Positions 8,984-16,291 of a DNA stretch of 29,961 bases are shown piece by piece. The notes beneath the pieces are model-generated. The model saw only the letters and a program-made list of their open reading frames with translations, ran no database searches and was not told the origin of the DNA. Where the stretch lies: the NCBI GenBank assembly GCA_020634875.1, contig JACKAX010000037.1:1-29961 (forward strand), written 5' to 3'. A program made the translations under genes and the position numbers. Source of the stretch: Anaerolineales bacterium. Its GTDB lineage: Bacteria; Chloroflexota; Anaerolineae; Anaerolineales; JABWBV01. Numbering within the stretch: the first letter of the stretch is position 1; each line of letters begins with the position of its first letter.

Positions 8984-10567
8984 ATGGATTTTATCCACAA
9001 TCACTTACTTTCTTTAGTCCTCTTCTCCCCGGCGTTTATAGCCCTGGCGATGGTTTTTATTCCTTCAAAAGAGAAAACCTTACTTCGCTGGGCAGCCTTC
9101 GTCGGGAGTCTGATCCCACTCACTTTCTCCCTCATCCTGTGGTTCAGTTTCGACAGCCACGCGACAGGGTTCCAATTTCAGGAACAGGCGGTATGGTATA
9201 GCACAATCAACGCTTCCTACCACCTTGGCGTGGACGGGATTTCCCTCGCGATGGTGTTGTTGACCACCTTGCTGACCCCGCTCGCGATCCTGGCTTCTTT
9301 CAGTATTGCGGATCGGGTGAAAGCATACATGATCCTGTTCCTGTTCTTGGAAGCGGGCATGTTGGGTGTGTTCCTCTCACTGGATTTGTTGGTCTTCTTC
9401 GTGTTTTACGAAATCGGGCTGGTTCCCATGTTCTTCCTCATCAATCAATGGGGAAGTGAAAAAGGCGAACGCGAACTCTGGGGCGGTATGAAAGTTCCTG
9501 CTCGGACATACGCTTCCTTTAAATTCATGATCTACACGATGGGTGTCTCTCTCGGCATGTTGCTCGCCATTCAAATGATCGGCGCAGTCTCCGGAACGTT
9601 TGACCTCATCAAACTTTATTCATCCTGGACTTCGCTCAGTGGCACTTTGTTCGGGTTGAACATTGCACAAATCAAAGCGGTCGCGTTTTGGGCCTTTTCC
9701 ATTGCGTTTGCGCTGAAAGTTCCCGTTTGGCCGTTCCACACCTGGCTGCCCGATGCCCACACCGAAGCCCCGACTGCCGGTTCGATGATCCTGGCGGGCG
9801 TGCTCCTCAAACAGGGCGCGTATGGGTTCATCCGCCTAGTTATCCCCCTCTACCCCGAACAGGCTCACAATTATGCGTTTGCCCTGGCTTTTCTGGCAAT
9901 GATGGCGATTATCATGGGCGCGCTGGCCTCCTACGGGCAGACGGACTTCAAACGTCTGGTTGCCTATTCGTCGGTCAATCACATGGGTTTTGTCTTGTTA
10001 GGGATTGCAGCAGCGGCGTATGTCGCGGGTGGTTCCAACGCTCAGGATGGCATTATTGCCATGAATGGGGCGGTGCTCCAAATGTTCAACCACGGGCTGT
10101 CTTCGGCAGGGATGTTCTTCCTTGTCGGGGTAATCTACGAGCGGACACATACTCGGGATTTGAATGAGTTCGGCGGGTTGTTCCCCTTAGTACCTGTGTA
10201 CGGCGGCATCTTGATCTTCACCTCAATGGCCTCGCTTGGGCTTCCCGGACTGAACGGGTTTGTGTCCGAGTTTTTGGTTGTCCGCGGCGCGTGGGGGTCG
10301 GGCTTGTCGGAAGGCGGGAAGATTTTGGTGCTGTACACCGCATTGAGCATGATTGGGTTGCTCTTCACCGGGGCGTATATCTTGAAGGGGATAAAACAGA
10401 CCCTCCACGGGCCAATGAATGAAAAATGGATCGGGCATTTGAGTGAAATCAACCGCCGTGAATTGTGGGTCATTGCCCCGCTCATGGTCCTGATGCTCTG
10501 GTTAGGTGTCTGGCCTGGCTGGTTGTTGGGTGTGATCAATCAGGCTGTTACAGCTTTGTTCGGATAA
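8984..10567 (+). CDS. nuoM: NADH-quinone oxidoreductase subunit M, first copy
   Basis: 527 residues. It is an antiporter-like subunit with all the expected charged residues: Glu143 (TM5, FYEIGLVPMFF), Lys245 (TM7, ALKVPVWPFHTWLPDAH), Lys276 (TM8, AGVLLKQGAYGF) and a Glu in TM12 (GFVSEFLV). This copy therefore looks fully able to pump. AGGAGT precedes the ATG; the gene is 24 nt after nuoL and 10 nt before the second nuoM. Confidence 0.95.
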   Translation: MDFIHNHLLSLVLFSPAFIALAMVFIPSKEKTLLRWAAFVGSLIPLTFSLILWFSFDSHATGFQFQEQAVWYSTINASYHLGVDGISLAMVLLTTLLTPLAILASFSIADRVKAYMILFLFLEAGMLGVFLSLDLLVFFVFYEIGLVPMFFLINQWGSEKGERELWGGMKVPARTYASFKFMIYTMGVSLGMLLAIQMIGAVSGTFDLIKLYSSWTSLSGTLFGLNIAQIKAVAFWAFSIAFALKVPVWPFHTWLPDAHTEAPTAGSMILAGVLLKQGAYGFIRLVIPLYPEQAHNYAFALAFLAMMAIIMGALASYGQTDFKRLVAYSSVNHMGFVLLGIAAAAYVAGGSNAQDGIIAMNGAVLQMFNHGLSSAGMFFLVGVIYERTHTRDLNEFGGLFPLVPVYGGILIFTSMASLGLPGLNGFVSEFLVVRGAWGSGLSEGGKILVLYTALSMIGLLFTGAYILKGIKQTLHGPMNEKWIGHLSEINRRELWVIAPLMVLMLWLGVWPGWLLGVINQAVTALFG

Positions 10568-10577
10568 GAGGTCAACA

Positions 10578-12137
10578 ATGGCATTTCCAATCCTCAGTCT
10601 TATTACTTTTACCCCGCTTGTGGTCGGGCTGTTGCTGCTGTTCGTCCCAGCCGACCGGAAGAATGAAGTGCGGGTCGCCTCGCTTGTCGCCGCAGCTTTT
10701 ACGCTTCTTCTCTCTTTGTGGGTATATTTTTCTTACGATCCTACGGTAGGTGGCTATCAGTTTGTTGAAAAATACAACTGGCTTCCCTCGTTGGGCGTTT
10801 CCTATTATGTTGGTGTAGATGGGATGAATACCCCGCTCGTGTTGCTAACCGGGATCGTCATGTTCACCGGGGTGTTGATCTCCTGGGGGATTGACGACCG
10901 CCCACGGGAATTCTTTGCTTTCCTGTTCCTGCTGGCAACCGGTGTGTTTGGCGTTTTCATTGCCTTAGACCTGTTCATGTTGTTCTTCTTCTATGAACTT
11001 GCGGTGTTCCCGATGTACCTGCTCATTGCCATCTGGGGCTGGAAGGTTACGAGGGAATACGCGGCAATGAAGCTGACGTTGTTCCTGTTCGTTGGTTCGG
11101 TGATTGCGTTGGTTGGCGCGTTGGCGATGTACTTCACCGTCGGTAATTTCCTTGGCAGTCCCACCTTTGATATGATCGCCATCGAAAAGGCTGTTCAGGC
11201 AGGGGCTTTTTCGGGACTTACGGTTGCCGGAGTTCCTTTTCAAGTTTTCTGGTTCCCATTCGTCTTTCTCGGTTTTGCAATCTTGGGTGGTATCTTCCCC
11301 TTTCACAACTGGTCCCCTGACGGACACGTGGCCGCACCGACCGCGGTTTCAATGTTCCATGCAGGTGTGTTGATGAAACTGGGTGCGTTCGCCGCTCTCC
11401 GGGTTGGGATGATGCTCCTGCCCGAAGGCGCACAAGCCTGGATGCCTGCCCTGATCATGTTCGCGATGGTCAATGTGGTATACGGCGCGTTCATCGCCAT
11501 GGTCCAAACGGACATGAAGTATGTCATCGGGTATTCCTCGGTTTCGCACATGGGGCTGGTGATGTTGGGGTTGGCAACGATGAGCAGAAACGGGTTCGTC
11601 GGCGCGGGCTTGCAAATGTTCTCCCACGGTGTAATGACCGCCCTCTTCTTTGCTACGGTCGGGATGATGTACGACCGGGCACATACCCGCGAGATTTCTA
11701 AATTAGGCGGGATGAGCAAAGAAATGCCCTGGGTTGCGGTTGCGTTCATTCTGGGCGGTTTGGTTTCGATGGGGATGCCTGGGTTCTCCGGCTTTGTGGC
11801 AGAGTTTCCCATCTTCATGGGGTTATGGACTTCCGGGTCGTCACCGATTAATACAAACTGGCCTTATGCGCCCTGGGTTGGACCTCTCCTGGCGATTATC
11901 GCCGCTGTCTCAATTGTCGTGACTGCTTCGTATATCATTCGTATTATTCGCCAGGTTTTCTTTGGGAATTTGCCCGAAGAATTGCACGGACACATCGGTG
12001 ATGTCACCGCTTTGGATAAAGTCGCCCTGGTGACGCTCTTAACCGTCATGCTGACCATCGGGGTTTACCCTCAAATCATTGTCCCGTTGGTTGAATCTGG
12101 CGTGAACAATGTCCTGCGCCTGTTTGGAGGTGCCTAG
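10578..12137 (+). CDS. nuoM: NADH-quinone oxidoreductase subunit M, second divergent copy
   Basis: 519 residues, clearly NuoM-like and only moderately similar to the copy before it. Glu140 (TM5, FFYELAVFPMY), Lys267 (TM8, HAGVLMKLGAF) and the TM12 Glu (GFVAEFPIF) are kept. The TM7 lysine is not: the aligned stretch reads FAILGGIFPFHNWSPDGH, with Leu236 where copy 1 has Lys245. It sits in line between nuoM and nuoN, as expected for a fourth antiporter-like subunit in the same membrane arm. Its stop overlaps the nuoN GTG start by one base. Confidence 0.93.
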   Translation: MAFPILSLITFTPLVVGLLLLFVPADRKNEVRVASLVAAAFTLLLSLWVYFSYDPTVGGYQFVEKYNWLPSLGVSYYVGVDGMNTPLVLLTGIVMFTGVLISWGIDDRPREFFAFLFLLATGVFGVFIALDLFMLFFFYELAVFPMYLLIAIWGWKVTREYAAMKLTLFLFVGSVIALVGALAMYFTVGNFLGSPTFDMIAIEKAVQAGAFSGLTVAGVPFQVFWFPFVFLGFAILGGIFPFHNWSPDGHVAAPTAVSMFHAGVLMKLGAFAALRVGMMLLPEGAQAWMPALIMFAMVNVVYGAFIAMVQTDMKYVIGYSSVSHMGLVMLGLATMSRNGFVGAGLQMFSHGVMTALFFATVGMMYDRAHTREISKLGGMSKEMPWVAVAFILGGLVSMGMPGFSGFVAEFPIFMGLWTSGSSPINTNWPYAPWVGPLLAIIAAVSIVVTASYIIRIIRQVFFGNLPEELHGHIGDVTALDKVALVTLLTVMLTIGVYPQIIVPLVESGVNNVLRLFGGA

Positions 12138-13594
12138 TGTTTGGAACGATTGACTCTTCTATGATCCTGGCGATCTTGCCAGAAATTCTCCTCGCTGTCC
12201 TTGCTGGGATAGTGTTGGTGTTAGACATTGTTTGGAAAGAGAAAGAACGCAAACGCAACCTGGGCTGGTTGACCGCAGGTGGTGCGGCCCTCATTTTGCT
12301 GGTCACATGGTTCGCGACCAATCCGGGTGAGAATGCGGTTCTCATCTGGGGTGGCATGATCCGAGATGATATGCTGGCGTTCGTGTTCAAATCCCTGGCT
12401 GTATTTGCCGTAGGCGTGACTGCCCTCCTCGCGATGGATGTGGATCACCTCGGCAACCGGGGTGAGTTCTACATTCTCCTGCTGTCCTCTGCCATCGGGA
12501 TGTGTTTGATGGGTTCATCCGCCGATTTGATCATGTTGCTGTTGGCGATTGAAACCACTTCTATTCCGCTCTACGTGCTCGCTGGGTTCTTCAAAAATGA
12601 TGACAAGTCTACCGAGTCCGGGTTCAAGTATCTGGTCTTTGGCGCGATGACGACTGCGATCATGCTCTATGGTTTCTCCCTGCTTTATGGGTTTACCAAG
12701 ACGACTAATCTGTATGCCTTAGCGGGCGGGTTTGCTTCGGGTGAAGTTTCTGGAATTCCCGTCATTGTCGCGTTGTTAATGATTCTTGTCGGGTTTGGTT
12801 TCAAAATTTCTGCGGTGCCGTTCCACTTCTGGGCACCGGATGTTTATGAAGGCGCGCCGACCCCGGTCGCAGGTTTCTTGTCGACGGCTTCCAAAGCCGC
12901 TGGGTTTGCGGTCTTAGTTCGCGTTTTGTTAGCCGCTTTCCCGAATATCTCTGACCAGTGGGGTGCCATCCTCGCTGCTCTGTCCGTGGCAACGATGACC
13001 CTGGGCAATTCGGTCGCCCTGACCCAAACAAACATCAAACGTATGCTGGCCTACTCTTCCGTTGCTCATGCTGGATATATCCTGATTGGTGTGGTTGCGG
13101 CAAATGAACTGGGCTTGAGCAGTGTTGTGTTTTACCTCGTAGCTTATCTGTTAACCAACCTTGCAGCTTTCGGTGTCGTTTCGGTAGTAGGCCGGGTGAT
13201 TGGTTCTGATGAAATCTCAGCCTATGCTGGGTTGAGCCGCCGCTCTTTAGGGGCTTCGATGGCAATGTTGGTGGCCTTCCTGTCTTTGGCGGGCGTGCCT
13301 CCGCTGGCTGGTTTTGTTGCCAAAATTTGGGTCTTTGCTGCCGCGGTCAAAGCGAACCTGATTTGGTTGGCATTTGTTGGTGTCATTAATGCGATTATCG
13401 GTGTGTACTACTACTTGATCGTTTTGAAAGTGGTATATCTATATCGCTCCGATGATGATGACAAACCGTTGCCTATCTCCCGCCCCAGTATGATTGCTTT
13501 AGTGGTACTCTGTGTGGGGATCGTACTCATCGGGACACTGTTTGCGCCCTGGTGGGGCTATGCCAGCACGGCTTCTGCTGCGCTATTGCACTAG
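12137..13594 (+). CDS. nuoN: NADH-quinone oxidoreductase subunit N
   Basis: 485 residues, the antiporter-like subunit nearest the NuoA/J/K block. Glu139 (TM5, LLLAIETTSIPLYVL), Lys223 (TM7, GFGFKISAVPFHFWAPDVYEG) and Lys253 (TM8, STASKAAGFAVL) are present. It starts with GTG at 12137, overlapping the TAG of the second nuoM; GGAGG sits 6 nt upstream. It is the last gene of the cassette. No terminator is visible before the atp promoter at 13666. Confidence 0.95.
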   Translation: MFGTIDSSMILAILPEILLAVLAGIVLVLDIVWKEKERKRNLGWLTAGGAALILLVTWFATNPGENAVLIWGGMIRDDMLAFVFKSLAVFAVGVTALLAMDVDHLGNRGEFYILLLSSAIGMCLMGSSADLIMLLLAIETTSIPLYVLAGFFKNDDKSTESGFKYLVFGAMTTAIMLYGFSLLYGFTKTTNLYALAGGFASGEVSGIPVIVALLMILVGFGFKISAVPFHFWAPDVYEGAPTPVAGFLSTASKAAGFAVLVRVLLAAFPNISDQWGAILAALSVATMTLGNSVALTQTNIKRMLAYSSVAHAGYILIGVVAANELGLSSVVFYLVAYLLTNLAAFGVVSVVGRVIGSDEISAYAGLSRRSLGASMAMLVAFLSLAGVPPLAGFVAKIWVFAAAVKANLIWLAFVGVINAIIGVYYYLIVLKVVYLYRSDDDDKPLPISRPSMIALVVLCVGIVLIGTLFAPWWGYASTASAALLH

Positions 13595-13649
13595 TCTGTG
13601 TTGTAGTGTTTTCAATGTGTGTTTCTTCCTCGTCCATTGCACCTTTGTT

Positions 13650-13665
13650 TGTGCAAATTCGCACA
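13650..13665. repeat. Operator-like inverted repeat abutting the atp -35 box
   Basis: TGTGC-AAATTC-GCACA: 5-bp arms with a 6-nt spacer, ending at the base before the TTGACT -35 hexamer. The placement suits a regulator of the Fo operon. It could also be chance, since the arms are short. Confidence 0.35.
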
Positions 13666-13694
13666 TTGACTACACAAGTTCTCCCTGATATACT
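13666..13694 (+). promoter_or_regulatory. Sigma-70-type promoter of the Fo ATP synthase operon
   Basis: TTGACT (13666-13671), an exact 17-nt spacer, TATACT (13689-13694). Both boxes match the consensus at 5 of 6 bases. The expected start point is near 13701, only about 3 nt before the ATG at 13704, so the first gene would be nearly leaderless. Confidence 0.75.
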
Positions 13695-13703
13695 TCGCGG
13701 GCG

Positions 13704-14009
13704 ATGAACCGGGCCGACCAGGAGCAAAAAAACGACCGAGTGCAATACGCTTTCAACATGACGTTGGCAGCGGTTGCTGGACAAGTAGGGTGTCTTACCC
13801 TTGTCGTGATTTTTGTTGCCCTCTTTGGAGGGCTGTGGTTGGACAATACGTTCAGCACTCGCCCCTTGTTTACTATCTTTCTGCTTGTAGGTAGTATTCC
13901 GGTAACCTTAGTTGCCATGTTCTGGGTCGTGCGTAAAGCTACTTCCCATATTAAACCAGAAACAAAAAACAAAACATCTCTTTTGGAGGAAGCAGACCGT
14001 GAAAAGTAA
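13704..14009 (+). CDS. AtpZ/AtpI-like small membrane protein of the Fo operon
   Basis: 101 residues with two TM helices. The LFGGLWLDNTF stretch and following hydrophobic segment match the AtpZ/AtpI family (PF09527 type), which helps c-ring assembly or forms a cation channel with AtpI. It is the first gene behind the atp promoter and overlaps atpB by 11 nt. Start choice: ATG 13704 lies almost at the predicted transcript start and has no ribosome site, so it would be read as a leaderless start. An in-frame GTG at 13740 and ATG at 13758 are alternatives; AGGAG at 13720-13724 is too far from the GTG to be convincing. Confidence 0.78.
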   Translation: MNRADQEQKNDRVQYAFNMTLAAVAGQVGCLTLVVIFVALFGGLWLDNTFSTRPLFTIFLLVGSIPVTLVAMFWVVRKATSHIKPETKNKTSLLEEADREK

Positions 14010-15024
14010 CCGGATTCTGGGTATTCCTAATCGCTATTTTGTTCTTCTCTTCATTGTCTTGGGTGTCGTTTTTCACTACATCCTAGGGGTGCAGGTTCTT
14101 TCCCCGCATGTTTTATTACCTGCTGAACCATTAACTAGTACTGTGATATTGCCCCTTGTTGGAGAGTTTGCCCTGACCAATACATTAGTCGCCACCCTGT
14201 TGGCTGACTTGATATTGGTTTTACTAGCCCTTTCGGTGCGACGTGCTGCAACCAGCGGGAATTTGGTTCCCCAAGGCATTTCTGGAGCCGTGGAAGCATT
14301 ATTAGAACTGCTTTACAATCTGACCGAATCTACGGCTGGGAAATATGCGCGGAAAATTTTCCCCTATTTCGCCACCATTACACTCCTGGTTCTTTTCGTA
14401 AACTGGATGGAATTGATTCCAGGTGTAGATAGTATTGGTTTGTTCAACACCCATCACGTAGAGGAATTGGTTGCTGAAGGTGTAGCGACTGAGCACGAAG
14501 GTGAACATGGCAGTGCCTTTGATAGTATTTGTGAAACATCCCAATGGCTAATTTTTACTTCGGTTAGTGGCGAACCAGAATGTTCTGCGGCAGTTGTCCC
14601 GTTTGTTCGGGTGGCCTCCACAGATTTGAATTTTACAGCAGCTCTGGCAGTGATTTCCGTGGTGATGACGCAGGTTATTGGTTTTCAGGCTCTGGGCGGT
14701 AGTTACTTTAAGAAATTTTGGAACACAAGCACCTTGTTTAGTAAACCTATTTTCGGTGTAATTGATTTCGCCGTTGGTTTGCTTGAAGTGGTTTCTGAAT
14801 TTTCAAAGATCGTTTCTTTCTCCTTCCGGTTGTTTGGGAACATCTTCGCAGGTTCGGTACTCCTCTTCGTAATTGGGAGCCTCGTACCTGTATTTGCTCA
14901 ATCCGTTTTCCTAATGCTCGAATTCTTTGTCGGCCTTATTCAAGCAGTTGTGTTTGGGATGCTTACCATGACCTTTATGTCCCAGGCAACTCAAGGCCAT
15001 CACGGCGAAGAGGAGCATCACTAA
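13999..15024 (+). CDS. atpB: ATP synthase Fo subunit a
   Basis: 341 residues, the stator channel of Fo. The essential arginine is Arg277 in SFSFRLFGNIFAG. The last helix pair (FFVGLIQAVVFGMLTMTFMS) is typical. The position of E. coli Glu219 is Ser, while Glu308 lies where E. coli has His245, an exchange I regard as common outside enterobacteria. Residues ~150-203 form an unusually long loop rich in His and Glu with two Cys (178 and 195). The start is GTG 13999, with GGAGGA 8 nt upstream, overlapping the previous gene. The C-terminus ends in a His/Glu tail. Confidence 0.93.
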   Translation: MKSNRILGIPNRYFVLLFIVLGVVFHYILGVQVLSPHVLLPAEPLTSTVILPLVGEFALTNTLVATLLADLILVLLALSVRRAATSGNLVPQGISGAVEALLELLYNLTESTAGKYARKIFPYFATITLLVLFVNWMELIPGVDSIGLFNTHHVEELVAEGVATEHEGEHGSAFDSICETSQWLIFTSVSGEPECSAAVVPFVRVASTDLNFTAALAVISVVMTQVIGFQALGGSYFKKFWNTSTLFSKPIFGVIDFAVGLLEVVSEFSKIVSFSFRLFGNIFAGSVLLFVIGSLVPVFAQSVFLMLEFFVGLIQAVVFGMLTMTFMSQATQGHHGEEEHH

Positions 15025-15066
15025 AGTTTAGATAAAAGAGTTTTAGCCTAGGTGGCTGATCCTCTT

Positions 15067-15101
15067 TATAATTATTGATTAATAATAAAAATTTTCGGAG
15101 G
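15067..15101 (+). promoter_or_regulatory. AT-rich upstream element, possible -10 box and strong ribosome site of atpE
   Basis: A perfect TATAAT (15067-15072), without a good -35, is followed by an inverted repeat ATTATT-GATT-AATAAT (15071-15086) and then GGAGG (15097-15101), 9 nt before the atpE ATG. Such U/A-rich regions raise c-subunit translation in E. coli; that role here is inferred. An internal promoter is also possible. Confidence 0.4.
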
Positions 15102-15110
15102 TTCTTTCTC

Positions 15111-15347
15111 ATGGAAGGTAATATTGAAGCTGCTGCAAAGTTGGTCGGCGCGGGTCTCGCGATGATCGGTGCGATTGGTGCAGGTGCTGGGATTGGTATC
15201 GTTACAAGCGGTGCTGTCCAGGCAATGGGCCGTAACCCAGATGCTACCGGTACGATCCAGACCAACATGATTTTGGGCATCGCATTTGCCGAAGCGGTCG
15301 CTATTTACTGTCTCGTGGTTGCGCTTCTCATTTTGTTCGTGTTCTAG
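15111..15347 (+). CDS. atpE: ATP synthase Fo subunit c
   Basis: 78 residues, a hairpin of two TM helices joined by the polar loop RNPDATG. The N-terminal helix is Gly-rich (GAIGAGAGIGIVTSG). The ion-binding carboxylate is Glu61 in GIAFAEAVAIY. The residue after it is Ala rather than the Ser/Thr seen in Na+-binding rings, so a proton-driven ring is expected. The start is ATG 15111 (MEGNIEAAA) with GGAGG 9 nt upstream; an in-frame ATG at 15075 would add residues unlike the family and lacks a ribosome site. Confidence 0.96.
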   Translation: MEGNIEAAAKLVGAGLAMIGAIGAGAGIGIVTSGAVQAMGRNPDATGTIQTNMILGIAFAEAVAIYCLVVALLILFVF

Positions 15348-15392
15348 TCCACTCGATCAAGTGCAACTTTACGAACGAAAAGGAGATGAAAT

Positions 15393-16130
15393 ATGGAAGC
15401 ATTAGGTATTAATGGCGGATATTTTCTCGTTCAATTAGTCAACTTTTTGATCCTTTTATGGGTTCTCAAAGCATGGGTTTATGGCCCCATCCTGAACCTG
15501 TTGGACAAACGTCGCGAGACCATTGCCCAAGGGCTTGAAGATGCCCGCGTAGCTGCTGAGGCCCGTGCAAATGCTGAAAAGGAAGCGGCGAAAGTGATCG
15601 CCGATGCCCAGGCCAAAGCCTCTCAGTTGGTTAAAGAGGCCTCTGAACGTGCGGAAAACGCCACCCGTGACATCCGCACCGCTGCCGAAGCCGATGCCGC
15701 GAAAATCCGCGAGAACGCCGCTGCCGAAGCTCAGCAAGAACGCACCCGTATTCTCGGCGATTTGCGTGGTCAGGTTGCTGCCTTGGCCATCGCCGCGACT
15801 CAAAAGCTGCTCAACGAATCACTTGATGAGAAACGCCAGCACAGCCTGCTTGAGGAATTCTTCTCCGGCGTCAAATCCGGCAAAGTCACCGTTCTCGAAG
15901 GCGTGACTGTCAGTGGTGCTTCTGCGGAAGTTACCAGTGCCTTGCCGTTGACTGACAGCGAACAAGCCTCAGTCAAGAAAGATGTACTCGCCAAAGTTGG
16001 TGGGGATGCCACAGTTGCTTTCCGTGTGGATCCTTCCATTTTAGGCGGCTTGATTGTACGTGTTGGCGACAAAGTCATTGATGGCTCTGTATCCAGCCAA
16101 TTATCGAACTTGCGCGAAAGCCTTCGCTAA
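15393..16130 (+). CDS. atpF: ATP synthase subunit b fused to a delta C-terminal domain
   Basis: 245 residues, longer than the usual ~160 of subunit b. Residues 9-30 are the membrane anchor, followed by YGPILNLLDKRRETI, the typical b-subunit neck. Residues ~40-150 are an Ala/Glu/Arg-rich right-handed-type coiled coil. From about 165 the sequence changes to the C-terminal domain of delta (ALPLTDSEQASVKKDVL, then FRVDPSILGGLIVRVGDKV and IDGSVSSQL). The N-terminal six-helix domain of delta, which binds the alpha subunits, is missing. It would be the peripheral stalk linking Fo to F1. AAGGAG precedes the ATG. A terminator follows, and no atpA, G, D or C is seen. Confidence 0.9.
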   Translation: MEALGINGGYFLVQLVNFLILLWVLKAWVYGPILNLLDKRRETIAQGLEDARVAAEARANAEKEAAKVIADAQAKASQLVKEASERAENATRDIRTAAEADAAKIRENAAAEAQQERTRILGDLRGQVAALAIAATQKLLNESLDEKRQHSLLEEFFSGVKSGKVTVLEGVTVSGASAEVTSALPLTDSEQASVKKDVLAKVGGDATVAFRVDPSILGGLIVRVGDKVIDGSVSSQLSNLRESLR

Positions 16131-16151
16131 ACTTCAAACTTTATTGAATGT

Positions 16152-16182
16152 AAAAAAGCGCCCTATATTGGGTGCCTTTTTT
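16152..16182 (+). terminator. Intrinsic terminator of the Fo operon
   Basis: A-run, then a GCGCCC/GGGTGC stem with one G-T pair and one bulged C, then a T-run (16152-16182). It starts 22 nt after the stop of the b-delta gene. Confidence 0.8.
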
Positions 16183-16223
16183 ATTTGGGAAGATTGTATA
16201 GGAAGAGGAACACTACTCAACCA

Positions 16224-16254
16224 AAAAAGCCAGGAGTTTACCTCCTGGCTTTTT
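16224..16254. terminator. Bidirectional terminator between the atp operon and pnp
   Basis: A perfect 13-bp stem (16224-16236 with 16242-16254), a 5-nt loop, with A- and T-runs at the two ends. It lies between two convergent transcripts, so it can stop both the Fo operon and pnp, whose stop codon is 38 nt away. Confidence 0.88.
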
Positions 16255-16291
16255 GACATATTACTATAAGGGAAACTCGCTTCTAAGAAAA

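Noticed and set aside
15075..15110. N-terminal extension of subunit c
   Set aside because: The extra 12 residues are encoded by the AT-rich leader and the ribosome site; family members start at the equivalent of ATG 15111.
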